From Artemia franciscana (lineage: Eukaryota > Arthropoda > Branchiopoda > Anostraca > Artemiidae), in contig NW_027062922.1 in assembly GCF_032884065.1 (NCBI RefSeq), forward strand, positions 1 to 64,000: a DNA stretch of 64,000 bases. Reading direction: 5' to 3'. A program made the position numbers and the translations under genes. This document shows positions 9,006-20,299 of the stretch, in pieces (position 1 is the first letter of the stretch; each line of letters starts with the position of its first letter). The notes under the pieces were generated by a model. It was not told the origin of the DNA. It ran no database searches and was given only the letters and a program-made list of their open reading frames with translations.

Positions 9006-11712
9006 ATCTAGAACCCGCTTGTGCTAAGCATGCAGTTGCAACGTGGAATTTAAATGGAAATATCCTTAACCGGTCTATTTTTATCGAGGACCTTCTTTCA
9101 AGATATGATATTGTGTGTTTGCAGGAACATTTTGCAACCTCTCTCAGCCTTCCGTTATTGAACCTGTCACCAAACCATCAAGTTTTTACAGTTGCAGCCA
9201 AACGCTCTCGCACTCATGGCCGGCCATCTGGTGGCCTTGCGACTTACGTTAGATCCTCTCTATCAACTTCTATGTTTGACTCGGCATTAGACTTTCTCGC
9301 TATCAAAATGCATGATATTGTTATAGTGAATGTTTACCTCCCTACGGACTATCGTGATGATCGATCAGATAGACAGTTTGCCATAAGTATTGCAAGGCTA
9401 TCCAAATGTATTGATAAAATAAAAAAGCATGGACTTTCGTGTCTGATAACAAGTGACTTTAACTGTGATCTTGAAAACCCGAGCGGCAACAACAGTTCAA
9501 GTTCTAATCGTGCTAATATGTTACTCGGTATGTTAGGTGATGAATTTATACTCGCGTCTAGGAATAAGAATTTTTCATATATTCATAATTCGGGAAGTAT
9601 GTCAAACCTAGATCATGTTATGCACACTCAATCACTTACACCGAGTGAGGTTCTTGTTTCTGATTCAAATTTTAAATCTGACCATTTTCCATTGTTTTTC
9701 AATATTGATTTAAATAGTAGTGTTCCGCCTCCTCCTGGAAGGCTCCAGAAGCGTCCTTATTTTGTTTGTGATTGGAAACGTGCGTCTATGAGTTCATTTC
9801 AGTCGACTTGTGATGAACTTGTTTCAAAAATCCGCGTTCCTTTTGATCTGCTGATGGTTAGTTCTAAGAACCATCCGGCGGAATCACGAATTCGGTTGAA
9901 TATTTATTGCGGTGAGCTTGTGCACGCATTACGTCTCGTCGAACAGTCAGCTGTACCATTTAGAAGGGTGTGGCCTGGTACCGTAGTACCAGGCTGGTCT
10001 GCAAATGTTAATCTGCAAAACGCGTGTAATTCGGCAAAATTTTGGCTTTCGGTTTGGCGTGAGGCTGGCTGTCCACGAGACGGGTGGGTGAATAAGCTTC
10101 GAATTCATAGTAAACGTAAATTCGCGAAAGAACTTTCACTACACTGTAGTGCAATTATTCGTTCTTCATCTCAGGCTATCCTTACCCACCCAAATAAACT
10201 TTGGTCTTCATTGTTTAAAGAAAGATCTCATGTAACAATGACCTCAATATCTCGAGATAATTGGGTTCAGCATTATAGAAATGAATTTTTGGCTCCTGAT
10301 ATCAGGCTACAAAAAAGCTTCGGTGTGAGACTGGATGATTTCTTCTCACGAAAGCGAGAAGAAAATAGTCCGGGTGTTAAAATTACAAGGTGTTCTATCC
10401 GTTCTGCTATTAGAAAACTTAAAAAAAAAGAAATCGCGCGGTTATGATAGTATATCAATTCAGCACCTGCTGTTTTGCAGCGAGCTGTTCCTTGAGCACC
10501 TTGCCCTGCTTTTTCAAATAATTTTTAACCTGGGTATAGTGCCTGATTCTTTTTCAATAGGAATATTAACACATGTGCCTAAAAAGAGAAAGCCACTTAG
10601 CCAGTGCTCGTCTTTCCGACCTATAACTGTGGCTACAGTTTTTTGTAAGTTATTTGAGGCACTTATTGTCGATGAACTGCGGTCGAAATGCACAGTCCCA
10701 GACCATCAATTCGGTTTTCAGCCTGGTCTTGGTAGTGGTCACGCTCTTTCTGCTGTTGTTTCGGCTTTGATAGATGCTGAGAAAAGCGGTGAGAGCATAG
10801 CTCTCGCTGCACATGATGTCAGAAGGGCCTTTGATTCACTAATTCATGAACAGATTATTTTAGATATGGGCCTAGTAGGTGTTGATCCAATTATGTTAAA
10901 CCCTTTATATGATATTTATAAAAATTTAAAAGCTAGGCTTAAGCTACCAATAACACCAAACCTGACAAATAACCCGATACTCCCCGTTGAAAAAGGTGTA
11001 AGGCAGGGTGCATTGACATCACCTACCGCATTTAATAACAGTATCGTTAAACCACAATCTAAGTCAAATCTGACCTACATTCTGAGAGGAATTGATCTAT
11101 CGTTAATAAGCTATGCAGACGATGTACTTAATTTGAGCCACCTCCTTCACGGTTTAGAGGAGAATTTTATCCAGCTTCAAGTAGAATATGGAAAAATAGG
11201 CCTTCAGTTTAACGAAAAGAAATCTGATGTGTTGTTATTTAATGCTAAGCAAGGGTCTGCTGTTGATGTTAGGCTGGGTGGTGCTACTGTTCAGCTTGCC
11301 GAACACATAGTTTATTTGGGGATCCCGATTGGTCGGTCTATGCTTGAAACACGTCATCTTCTGCAGAGTCATCTGCAGAAGCGGATCTCTTTAGCGTATA
11401 GCCATGTTGTAGTTTATAAGCGTCAGTTTGATCGGCGGATTTTGTCCCATTTACATAATGCAATGGCACTACCTCATTATCTGTATCTAAGTCCCTTTTG
11501 GAGGATTTTCCAAAAGGAAGATAAGAAAAAAATTGCGGTCTACATATTATAAATATGCAAAGTACCTCTTACGGCTTCCACCATGGACAAGTAACCGTAT
11601 TGTGACAAGTCGGTATGGGATCATTAACCCTAATGAAGCAATATTAGCCCAGATCGCCAGATATAACTCTAATATTGTTACTCATCCTTGGGCAATTATT
11701 TTGAGGCAATAG
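9002..11712 (+). pseudogene. LINE (family A) ORF2, apurinic-type endonuclease plus reverse transcriptase, two frameshifts
   Basis: ORF2 starts at ATG 9002, overlapping the ORF1 TGA by four bases (ATGA). The N-terminal 240 residues are an exonuclease/endonuclease/phosphatase domain: WNLNGN, CLQEH, GGLATYVRSSL, VNVYLPTDYRD, the DFN motif near 9462 and SDHFPLFF near 9687, which in this family carry the metal-binding and catalytic residues that nick target DNA. After a linker the frame changes at an A9 run (10421-10429). The RT domain follows: FRPITVATVFCKLFE, FGFQPG, RRAFDS (first catalytic Asp), KGVRQGALTSP and YADD at about 11112-11123. A second frame change at an A run (11526-11532) leads to the conserved C-terminus (LRLPPWTSNRIVTSRYG) and a stop at 11710-11712. 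No RNase H is seen. Apart from the two homopolymer shifts the frame is open, so this is a young or recently dead copy. Confidence 0.9.
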
Positions 11713-11784
11713 GTTTTTTGTTTTTTGTAGTTAGATACTCATGTGTTCTTTATTTTTCTTGTGTGTTGTATATTCTTTTGTAGT

Positions 11785-11827
<43 letters not shown>

Positions 11828-12071
11828 GGAAATAAATATGCATGTATGTATGTATGTATTCCTGTACAGTGATATTTAAAGTTGTATGTATGCAAAAGCG
11901 GTTCAGTGCTTCATTGAATGTTCTTTATATACTATTCCATTGTTGTGATGTTTCTTTTTTCTTTTTCTTTTTTTTTCTCATATTCCTTTTTTTTTGTCGT
12001 TTTGTCTGTATACTCCGTCTCTGTTTACTTTGTATTGTATGACGGGTTAGAAATAAAATAAATAAATAAAT
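11713..12071 (+). other. LINE (family A) 3' UTR with poly-T tract and AAAT tail
   Basis: Downstream of ORF2 come a 36-base T run (about 11788-11823), ATGGGAAATAAATATG with a GTAT repeat, a pyrimidine-rich stretch and a terminal AAATAAATAAATAAATA tail that ends at 12071. The ATGGGAAA-AAAT-TA segment recurs in both degenerate copies (near 5620 and 28110), which supports it as element sequence. Confidence 0.75.
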
Positions 12072-12072
12072 A

Positions 12073-12355
12073 GCCATACACAATCAACCACAAAGAAAAA
12101 TCCATGGACAGGCAGTCATTTCGTCAATAAGTATTTCGTCATTTACCAAACAATAAAAACAGTAAAGACAAATAATTCAGAGGCAACAATCCAACACAAG
12201 GGCTCATCAGGAGAATACACACTAGCCGTAGGGTTCCGACACTTTAAATTCTCAAATTCTATATTAATCATCAATTTAGGAAAACAGTCTTCCTTTTCTC
12301 CTTCTGTCTTCCTTTTTTATTAATGTGTTTGTGTTGTTGCATTGGTGATTTCTCT
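12073..12355 (+). mobile_element. Right half of a small inverted-repeat transposon (MITE-like)
   Basis: 12073-12255 matches 43392-43575 in the same orientation (for example AAGACAAATAATTCAGAGGC and GGGCTCATCAGGAGAA). 12250-12355 (TTTCCTTTTCTCCTTCTGTC to TTGGTGATTTC) is the reverse complement of 43245-43333, which lies on the left of the other copy. The simplest reading is one element with inverted ends of about 90 bp: the left half is missing here because the LINE 3' tail sits at 12071, and the right end is missing at 43.6 kb. Confidence 0.65.
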
Positions 12356-13265
12356 TTTCGTTATATATATATTTATATATATATATATATATATTTATTT
12401 ATTTATATACATAAAAAACGATAGTGGCTCAGTGCGCTATTATTTTTTTAGACTATGGCAATTCATCTCAAAGGGATTGTCGTAAAAACTTCAAAAAGAT
12501 TTGATTAGTTTAACGAAATAATAGCTATTTATACGAGGTAAGTGTTTTAAGGAAATGGGTTGGGAAGAAGTAAAAAAAAACTCATGGACTGGCAAATTAC
12601 AGAGATTTTGGTACTCTAAATATGGATTATGTTTACAATTTTGTCTAAAAAACAAAAAAAAACTAAATATCAGAAGTTATAATTTGGTCCAGCAGAATCA
12701 CAAAGGGCATAATCAAAAATTCAGTATTTTCGAATGGCTAATAAAATAAAGTTAAAACTTATTTTTTTAGGGTTAGGGCATTAAGACCTTGAATTTTAGC
12801 GGGGATTGGACAAAGAAAAGCTAATCACATTTTCCTAAAAATCCTTATAAAAGTTTTTGCAATTTAAGCCCCTATTTGAGCCTTTTTCCCTTGAAGTAGC
12901 ATTTTAAATCGAACGACTATATTTACCCAATGTGACGAAATAGGGTATAAAGAACATGTCAAGAACATCATGGAAGACTGATTTAAGCCTAACAGGTGGT
13001 TTCAGAGTTTAGATGGACCAAAAATTCGACATAAGAGAGCGGCTGGGGTAAAGAAACTTTAAAAAATCCAGGCAATCAAAATAGCATATATTTTTGACAA
13101 AGCACATATATAGCAGATAATTATCCAGATAGCATACAGAGAAAGTTTTTAATTATTAGAAAATGAAGCGGTGGGGTAGTAAGGTCTTCAAGCTATTTAT
13201 GTGGAGGGGGAGTGGTTCAAGTTGCGGTCAGCAAGTAGTGATAGTGGAAGAAAAATACGGTTTTT
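12356..13265. other. Non-coding stretch, no gene seen
   Basis: AT-rich, with a short TA-rich patch at 12362-12410. No frame with recognisable protein content and no second copy in the window. Confidence 0.4.
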
Positions 13266-13269
13266 CGAA

Positions 13270-14610
13270 TACCATGAATACCACGAAAGGTATTCAGGCT
13301 GTCGATAGTAGCAATATCATGATCAACGTTGTCTCCTATATACTGAAAGAAATGTGCCTTCTCTTTGGACTCTTCCAACAACATTTGAGTTACTACTGCA
13401 CATCTCGTAAATTTGTTTACCTCTGACTATGACGAGCAGAAGCCAAGGTTGTGCTGTGTGTCAGTTAAAAATCGGGAAGAGAAATGGTGATGCAACTGCG
13501 ATGCCAGTCCTATTTGTACAGGAGACATTAAACCGCTTGGTCTGCATGCTTGCATTACAGCCTGTCCAAAAGAAGATATTAGACGAGCCGGGTCGACCCC
13601 TATTGATGAAAGCAGCAGACAAAGAGATGGGTACACGAAGTTCAAACACTTCTCTACTGACGATATCTCGTTAAGAAATTCGTAAAAATCCTTCCTTGTC
13701 ATAATAGATTTGATTTCACTTCTTATTATCTTTCCAACAACTTTGATGAGCTGATCCCTTTCTCCGTTTTCACTATCTGATTTTTCTCTTGGTGAAGTTC
13801 TCGTAATATCCTTTCAACCATATCTCTAAATGTTACGAGTGTCTCTTTCCCATTTGAATCGGAAGCAACTACTTGTTCGCCATAATCACTGCCTAGCAAA
13901 TATTGGCCCTGACGAAAGCTGTAGGCAAAACTATTACGGTCAGTTTCAGAAGGAATTAAATGATTTTTAATTTTTCTTAAAATGATTGTCAGAGGTACAG
14001 GTTCTTAATTGTTGGCCTAGTACCAATGCACTTCTTTGAGAGTGGCTTTCCTTAGACTATTGCATGGTCTTCCCTTCTGTTTCTTTGGTGGAGGCACGTC
14101 ACTCACTTCTTCTTGACCACAGAATTTTTGTGGAATCTCTTTTACAATCCTGAAGTTTACTGAGCATATTTGATGATAAACAGCATCCTTTGCATGAGGG
14201 TCGGGAGTCTTTGAATTTATCCGACCATGCACTGTCATGACCCACTGATCGTTCCTGCTCTTACAAATTTCACTAATCGAGTAGTCAAAGCTATGAGTTC
14301 ATACTGCATAAGCTTCAGAGACTTAACGACTTGTGATCTCACATAATTTTACTTCTTGACCACAAAATAGGCAGTTCTTCGAAAAATGAAAGCGTGGAGC
14401 TGAATATCTGGTCGGGGCGGAAAGGGGGATGCAACTGGCTCTTTCTGCTCAAGTTTCCTTTGAGCGTTCTTTTCTCTGTCGATCTGACGTCTGTCACAGA
14501 AGTTGTGACGACACGTGGTGTGAATGTCATTTCCAGTTGTCACAGCTATGCTACTACCTCTGTTTTTGCTTGCGTTATTCACGGCATTAGCTCCTTTCTC
14601 GGATAATATG
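13270..14610 (-). pseudogene. Broken copy of an unnamed multi-copy protein family
   Basis: Reading leftwards on the reverse strand there is a chain of coherent blocks. First comes NASKNRGSSIAVTTGND with HTTCRHNFCDRRQID (14580-14490). Next is DPHAKDAVYHQICSVNFR followed by QKFCGQEEVSDVPPPKKQKG (14190-14060). Then come DYGEQVVASDSNGKETLVTF (about 13900-13840), RKDFYEFLNEISSVEK, SPVQIGLASQLHHHFSSRFL (13510-13450) and QYIGDNVDHDIATIDSLNTF (about 13350-13290). I know this block order, especially HA-DAVYH-C and the Y-DNVDH-TF block, from many uncharacterised arthropod and cnidarian predicted proteins, but I have no family name for it. The His/Cys spacing suggests zinc binding. The copy has a TAG at 13427-13429 and at least one frameshift near 13780, so it is a pseudogene unless some gaps are introns. 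Many copies per genome would fit a mobile-element passenger, which is inference. Confidence 0.6.
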
Positions 14611-14614
14611 GCAG

Positions 14615-15830
14615 TGTTTTTTCCGGGTTTGATGCCGCTTTGGAATGTCAGGCAGACCGTGTTCTCTTCATTTATGGCTCTAGAAGAAAAAGAGACTCAT
14701 TATTTCATACCACTTCTTTGATCAGTCCACAATCCAATTGGAATTTAACCCATTGCCACCTAGAAGAACAAATTCAGCCTGAATGATGCATAGTAGATGG
14801 CATTGCACAAATGAAGTTGAAAGGTGGAAATGAATATTCGCTCTTTTCCAAAATCAGAAGCATAATCTTAAACTCTATCTCACTAAATACTTTTAATCAA
14901 CACTCGCAGATCCCAGTTTATTATTTTGTCTTTTCTTTGCGGAAGTAAATAAAACGGCAAAAACCTTGTATATAGCCTTGAACACGCCAATCATCTATCA
15001 AGTAATATGGTAGATGAATCTACTGATTAGATCACCAAAATAATGACACTAAGGAATGGAAACCGCAAACTGGAAGGAGAGTCTGGAATGCTGGTTTGAA
15101 ATTAGACTTTTTGAGACTCATATTCTAAGGCGTCATTCCTAGCTTGAAATGGTCAATCAACCGACAAATGATTAAAATAACTAGTTCACGTAGGTTAAAT
15201 TTCACAGCGGATTTAGGTAAGATGAGGTAGTTGACCACGTAAAATCAAGTTTTTAACTTCATTTTTGAATTCACCATCATTGATGGTAAGCCAAATAATG
15301 CAACAACCTCTTAATTTCGAGTTCCCCCCCCTCCCACCCTTTAAGGGTGGAAATGGGAATTAGAGTACGGAAAAAAGGAAAATCTGAATTCACATTTGGA
15401 GTTTGCATACTTGATTTGATAGGAAACGACTAGTTAAATTCAAAAATATTTACAAGCCCAAAAGTCCGATTTTTCCCCTCATTTTTCCCCTTCAAGGGCG
15501 AATTTGGGATACTGGTCCAAGGGATATTTGGGGGAATTTTTTTTTGTATGATTAAACTGATTTTCTTAACATTTTGGTGTATAAGAAAATTCAGTTGTAA
15601 TTTCCCTGAGGTTTGACCATTTGTTATTGTATATTTCCTCCCCTATGAGGTAAATCAAAAGACAATACTTGGTATAAGGTTTTCAAATTTCTGTATCTCC
15701 AACGTCACAGGAATGGCTTGGGGTATCAAGGTTTGACGTCCAAGTGATGCGCGGCGGCTGAATAGTCCACTTTTAATGCCCATACTTTCTTCAAAATATT
15801 TACTCCCTTTGTTTATGTTTGACCCATAGT
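14615..15830. other. Non-coding stretch, no gene seen
   Basis: No recognisable protein. It has two C-rich/AAGGGTGGAAA-type segments (15325-15350 and 15475-15505) that resemble each other and may be repeat remnants. Confidence 0.4.
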
Positions 15831-15832
15831 AT

Positions 15833-15835
<3 letters not shown>

Positions 15836-15925
<90 letters not shown>
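15836..15925. repeat. (TA)n microsatellite, 3' flank of the large Helitron
   Basis: A pure TA run that abuts the reverse-strand CTAG terminus of the Helitron. Confidence 0.97.
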
Positions 15926-15926
<1 letters not shown>

Positions 15927-15990
15927 TAGCTGTTGGGGTGGCGCTTCGTGCCACCCCTACACCTAGTTGGTGGGGCGCTTCGCGCCCCCC
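15926..15990 (-). other. Helitron 3' terminal hairpins
   Basis: Two GC-rich hairpins in an AT-rich genome: a 7-bp stem with a 3-base loop, then an 8-bp stem with a 7-base loop ending 9 bases before the CTAG terminus. Helitron 3' hairpins act as the transposition end signal; the stems are intact here although the gene is dead. Confidence 0.9.
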
Positions 15991-16277
15991 CAAGCCCCCC
16001 CGCGCGTGTAAGTCGTTACGTGCCATATTAGTTACGCGCCATTGTAGCTGTGTCCCTGTGTCCCACCTGCGAATATAGATAGATTTATATAAGTGTTTCA
16101 AACTACGTAAAAATTGCGAATATACAACATTCTTGGCTTTCCCATTGTCTGTGCATATACAAAGCCGTATGTACTAATAATGACGTCATATGCAAACGTT
16201 CTTTTTACAAACAAACAAACATACATACACACAACTCGTTTTTATATAGATAGATAGATAGATAGATACAACACAAA

Positions 16278-18010
16278 TTAACTGCGTAAAACTTGCGAAT
16301 ATAAAACATTCTTCGCTGTCCAATTGTCGCTGCATATAAATAGATTGTCAGGTTTACCGACCCTCAAACATGCAACGTACAATTGTCCATGGGAAAAACA
16401 ATCAGTATTAAGATCTATACCACATTTTTCTAATGATTGACCTTGAGCTTTGTTAATGGTGATTGCAAATGCTAATCGAATTGGGAATTGCAATCTTTTA
16501 AATTGAAAAGGCAGATCCGTTGGAATCATGGGAATGCGAGGAATAAGAACAGCCTCACCCTCAAAAGGCCCTGTCAAGATTGTGGCCTCTATTAGGTTTT
16601 CCATTGTTTTTTTTTTACGGCTAGACGCGTGCCATTGCAAAGCTTTGGTGGGTTGACATTTCTTAAAAGTATTATTGGTACGCCTATTTTTGGTTGTAGC
16701 ACGTTTGGTGGAAACCCCGAAAGATCTATGGAATTTAAAAATTCAGATGGATAATTAACCACCTCATTTGGTTCCAAAACTGTGTCGACTGACTTGTAAA
16801 GGACTGCCTGGTCTCGAATCTTGGTCAAAACAATATTGTTGATTTCGTGAACGTCTATATTTTTGGTTGCGAGAATCGCTCTTTCACTTAGCCATTTATT
16901 ATTTTTATAATTTTTTAGAATATTCGGAAATACTTTTTCAATCAATTCATTTTTGGACGTCACTAAATTACAGAAATCAGCAGGTAGTTGTATACGTCCT
17001 GAAATTGAGTCTACTGGGAGCCTTCCGTTTCCAATTGCCAGCAATTGATCTGAAAATGTTTGACCAGAGTCATCGTTTTGCAATCGGACACGCATATTAG
17101 TAGTTAATTTAAATATTTTTACGTGTGCCCATAAATTAGAATTTTTCAGGCAAGCATTCATTTCGTCTGCAGGAGTTGATTTAGGTATTATAGGTAATGT
17201 TTCCCTGAAATCTCCCGCAAGCAATATTAATGTGCTGCCAAAAGGTTTCGAATTCCCTCTTAAATCTTTCAAGCATTGATCCAGAGCGTCGAGCAATTTT
17301 TTGTGTGCCATTGTGCACTCATCCCAAATAATAAGTTTGCATTGCTGCAATACTTTACCCATCCCAGATGATTTGGAAATATTGCACGTGGGAGTTTCTG
17401 TAGAATGCAAATTCAGAGGCAATTTCAAAGCGGAATGAGCAGTTCTTCCACCAGGCAGCAATGTTGCGGCTATTCCGGACGATGTAATTGCCAACGCTAT
17501 ATCATTTTTTGATCGAATTGATGCCAGAATCAGATTTATCACAAACGTTTTACCAGTACCTCCTGGCGCATCCAAAAAGAAAATTTCTCCAACGTAGTTA
17601 TCGACACAATGCATTATCGTATCATAAATGTCTTTTTGTTCCGACGTTAACTTGGAAATGTTATTTTGTACATACGACAATAGATCACTCGTACTGTAAC
17701 TTTGTTCACGATCCAATTCTACACATGTCGAAACAGCAGCGATACGGTTAGGTGAAGGCATTCCCAAATCCTGAAGAGGTTTGTTTGCCACACGTACGCA
17801 CAAATCTTTTATAATAACTAAAGTGTAGTTATAAATTTCTGATGTAAAATCAAAACTCATATCTGACGTCTCTAACTGTTTTCGATGGAGTATATCTTCG
17901 GACATTTTTGACTTATATTTTCCCCATAAATCTGTAGGAGCTGATGGAGAGCAAGTTTTTAAAATGATGCCAAAAATGCACGAATTTGACTTGGGGTTGA
18001 CGTTTCGCAC
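16278..18010 (-). pseudogene. Helitron PIF1-like helicase domain
   Basis: An SF1B helicase of the PIF1 type that unwinds donor DNA during rolling-circle transposition. It is well kept. Walker A is DAPGGTGKTFVINLI (about 17575-17530), Walker B is LIIWDECTMAH (about 17330-17305), and the conserved LLAGDFRETLPIIPK block lies at about 17225-17185, with TTNMRVR near 17095. The C-terminal motifs AFAITINKAQGQSLEKCGIDL and GQLYVACLRVG (16470-16360) are in the next frame. That shift lies in a homopolymer run (about 16605-16616), so the last motifs are separated from the rest. The start at 18010 is only where this frame opens: the Rep part joins it through another frameshift near 17965. Confidence 0.92.
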
Positions 18011-19255
18011 GCGTCATTGATGCAGTTATCCCAGTGTTGGTCATTCTCCAATAAATTCAGAGCTTGGAATGCACTACGGTAAGTGTCATGTATAGTACCG
18101 TTTACAGTTCTCAAATACTCAAAGGATGTCGGACCGGGTACATTCACCAAAAGCAGGCGTAGAAAGAAGCATTCATGTTGATTGGGGTGAACGGTGTAGA
18201 GTCTTCCTATCGTGGTATCTGTGAAGATGGTAGGTTGGCCGTCGACTGACTTACCCTGTTTTTGACGTTCGAATACTTTATTTTTAGTATTCCACGTGTA
18301 ATACGAAGGCACTTCAGTGTACAGCAGTTTTTTTGCAAAAGAATCATTTTTGCAAAGCGAAAAAAAGCTGTTAATGTTGTATCCGGTGGATTCAGGGCTC
18401 TTTGTTGCACGTTGGTTTCCGTGAAATAAACGCGTTGACCATTCTGTAAATGTACCGCTAAGTGAACAACAGCTGTACTAAGTTCATGTATCGGAAATGA
18501 AAGAATTCGCCAAACAGCTTCATTACTGCTTATGTATCTTCCAGCCTGATATTGTGCGATTTCGTCGAAATCTTTGATTTCGGGCTGCAAGCCAAAAACT
18601 GCCATGTCTTCATTATTATTGCTGTTTTACCGCCATCTTCAGTAGATCTTCTTCTATGTTGTGGGTAAGCATCATTGCCAGTAATTGTGTTTGATACTAA
18701 AAGTCGAGGATATTGCTTTGTGCACCTTCCTTTGGCCATGCATGGTGAATTTTCGTTCAGTGCACCGCAAGGTCCATGCATCATATTTTTTACAATAATA
18801 TCATGTAACCCCTTATCGACATTTTTATCAGGTATTTCAGCAGAAATCACATCATCAATTTCGTTCGAAGTAATTTTTTTATGTAGCCATATTAGTATAT
18901 GTGTGTGTGGCAAACCTCGTTTTTGCCATTCCACTGAGTACATCCAGCATCGCACTGACCCAAACACTTCAAGTTTTACTATATAGTTTATCAGTGATTT
19001 CAACTTTCGCCGGAAGACACGGGCCGTAATGTCATGCCTATGAACCACCGATTGCCCTTGAAGTAAAAGCTGCAGTATCTCGTCCCAAGATTGATTACAT
19101 GTAAATGTAATAAATAAATATGGACGACCATAGAGACGAACATACGCAATAGCATCTTGAGCATATTCATGTATATGACGGGGACTGCCAGCATATGACG
19201 AAGGTAAAATTGTTAATCTTCCAACGTTTGTGTATTACCATCATTTATAACTGCA
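17959..19255 (-). pseudogene. Helitron Rep (HUH nuclease) region with a coding deletion
   Basis: The HUH Rep nuclease cuts and joins the Helitron ends. The HUH motif is present as GLPHTHILIWL at about 18915-18883, preceded by FITFTCNQSWDEILQLL and VFGSVRCWMYSVEWQKR, and followed by GPCGALNENSPCMAKGRCTK. The text then runs HRRRSTEDGGKTAI straight into NNEDMAVFGLQPEIKDF (near 18620). In related Helitrons about 55-60 residues, including the YxxxK region with the catalytic tyrosines, lie between these two blocks. Their absence here is a deletion in this copy or subfamily. Downstream blocks (YISSNEAVWRILSFPIHE, SYYTWNTKNKVFERQKQGK, TIGRLYTVHPNQHECFFLRL) are typical. Frameshifts fall at about 19205-19255, 18620, 18360 and 17965. 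Confidence 0.88.
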
Positions 19256-19257
19256 TC

Positions 19258-20241
19258 TCACAAATGAATGTATTGTTCAGAGCGGAGCTTGGTCTGATTC
19301 AGGCGGATATATAACAAACGTTCTGATTCAATTTTAGCACACATATCAACAACAAATTGGTGAAACAATTCACGGCATTTTAAAATATAATTTTCTTCAT
19401 CCTGCCAAATCATTAGTCTATTGGAAAAATAATGCATTGCACTACATTTCTTATTCATTTCTTTGTTAGTGGCTGGATTCATCAATTTAATATTAAAGTG
19501 ATAGCCGTCGGCTCCATCCCAAAAAATGATAGGATATTGTAGGGCATCGTAGCATCGATGAGTTTCAGCAATTCTTAACAACTGAGCGTTTTTCTTATGA
19601 AGAATAATATCTCGAGGTAAAAACTGATCACCGACCATAACGATTGCCACTTCGTCGATAGTTGGAGCATTGTATCTACGCACAAGTTGGCCAGGAGGTG
19701 TTTTGTCAGCGGGAATAACAATTTTATGCGTATCAGTAGGCCTCAAATCGATGGCTGTTTCGAACAGACGCACTAAATTATTATTTTCGTGGAAAAGATG
19801 TTGCAATTGGGAAACGATTGTCCTTTCAACGTTGGGAGAAATTTCGCAACGTGCATTCAATTCAGAATTTCTATCACTGATGAAGTACAATTGTAAAAAT
19901 TTATGATTCTCGCCTGAAAATGGTACAAGGGACCCTGCTCTATGATAAATTTGCCCTTTTACTTTGAAAGTAGACATAAATTAATCTGGATTTTCGATTT
20001 GGGCTCCAAACGACGTCATTTGGAAACATGAGTTGTATTTTCTGATTTGTGACGAAAAACGCTTAGATTCTGACGTAGTTTCAGTAAGGAAAATCTTCAA
20101 TGGCTCTGGTGGTGCAGCCAATAGAGGAAGTTTAACTTTTCTTGAGGCGCAACACATTCCCATTGTTTCACCATTGAATTTCAAGGTCTTGCAATATGGA
20201 CAAATTTTAGACATTGTCCCGATTTGAACACATCTACTCAA
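19258..20241 (-). pseudogene. Helitron N-terminal zinc-finger and Helitron-like N domain
   Basis: The part starts with a CX2C-type zinc finger (ICPYCKTLKFNGETMGMCC, about 20215-20160) followed by KVKLPLLAAPPEPLK, the usual opening of Helitron transposase proteins, and leads into the conserved FKVKGQIYHRAGSLVPF and QLYFISD blocks. One TAA (19981-19983) and one TGA (19258-19260) interrupt an otherwise continuous frame. This frame is continuous with the basic repeat region upstream and with the Rep part downstream before decay. Confidence 0.88.
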
Positions 20242-20299
20242 GCTATAATCATCGACTGGGCTGTACCTGAATGCCAGGCAATAACTTTCAGGTTGCTCT

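Noticed and set aside
19000..19194. Open frame on the reverse strand inside the Helitron
   Set aside because: It is a shadow of the true Rep frame, which reads PSSYAGSPRHIHEYAQDAIA-type conserved text in the neighbouring phase.
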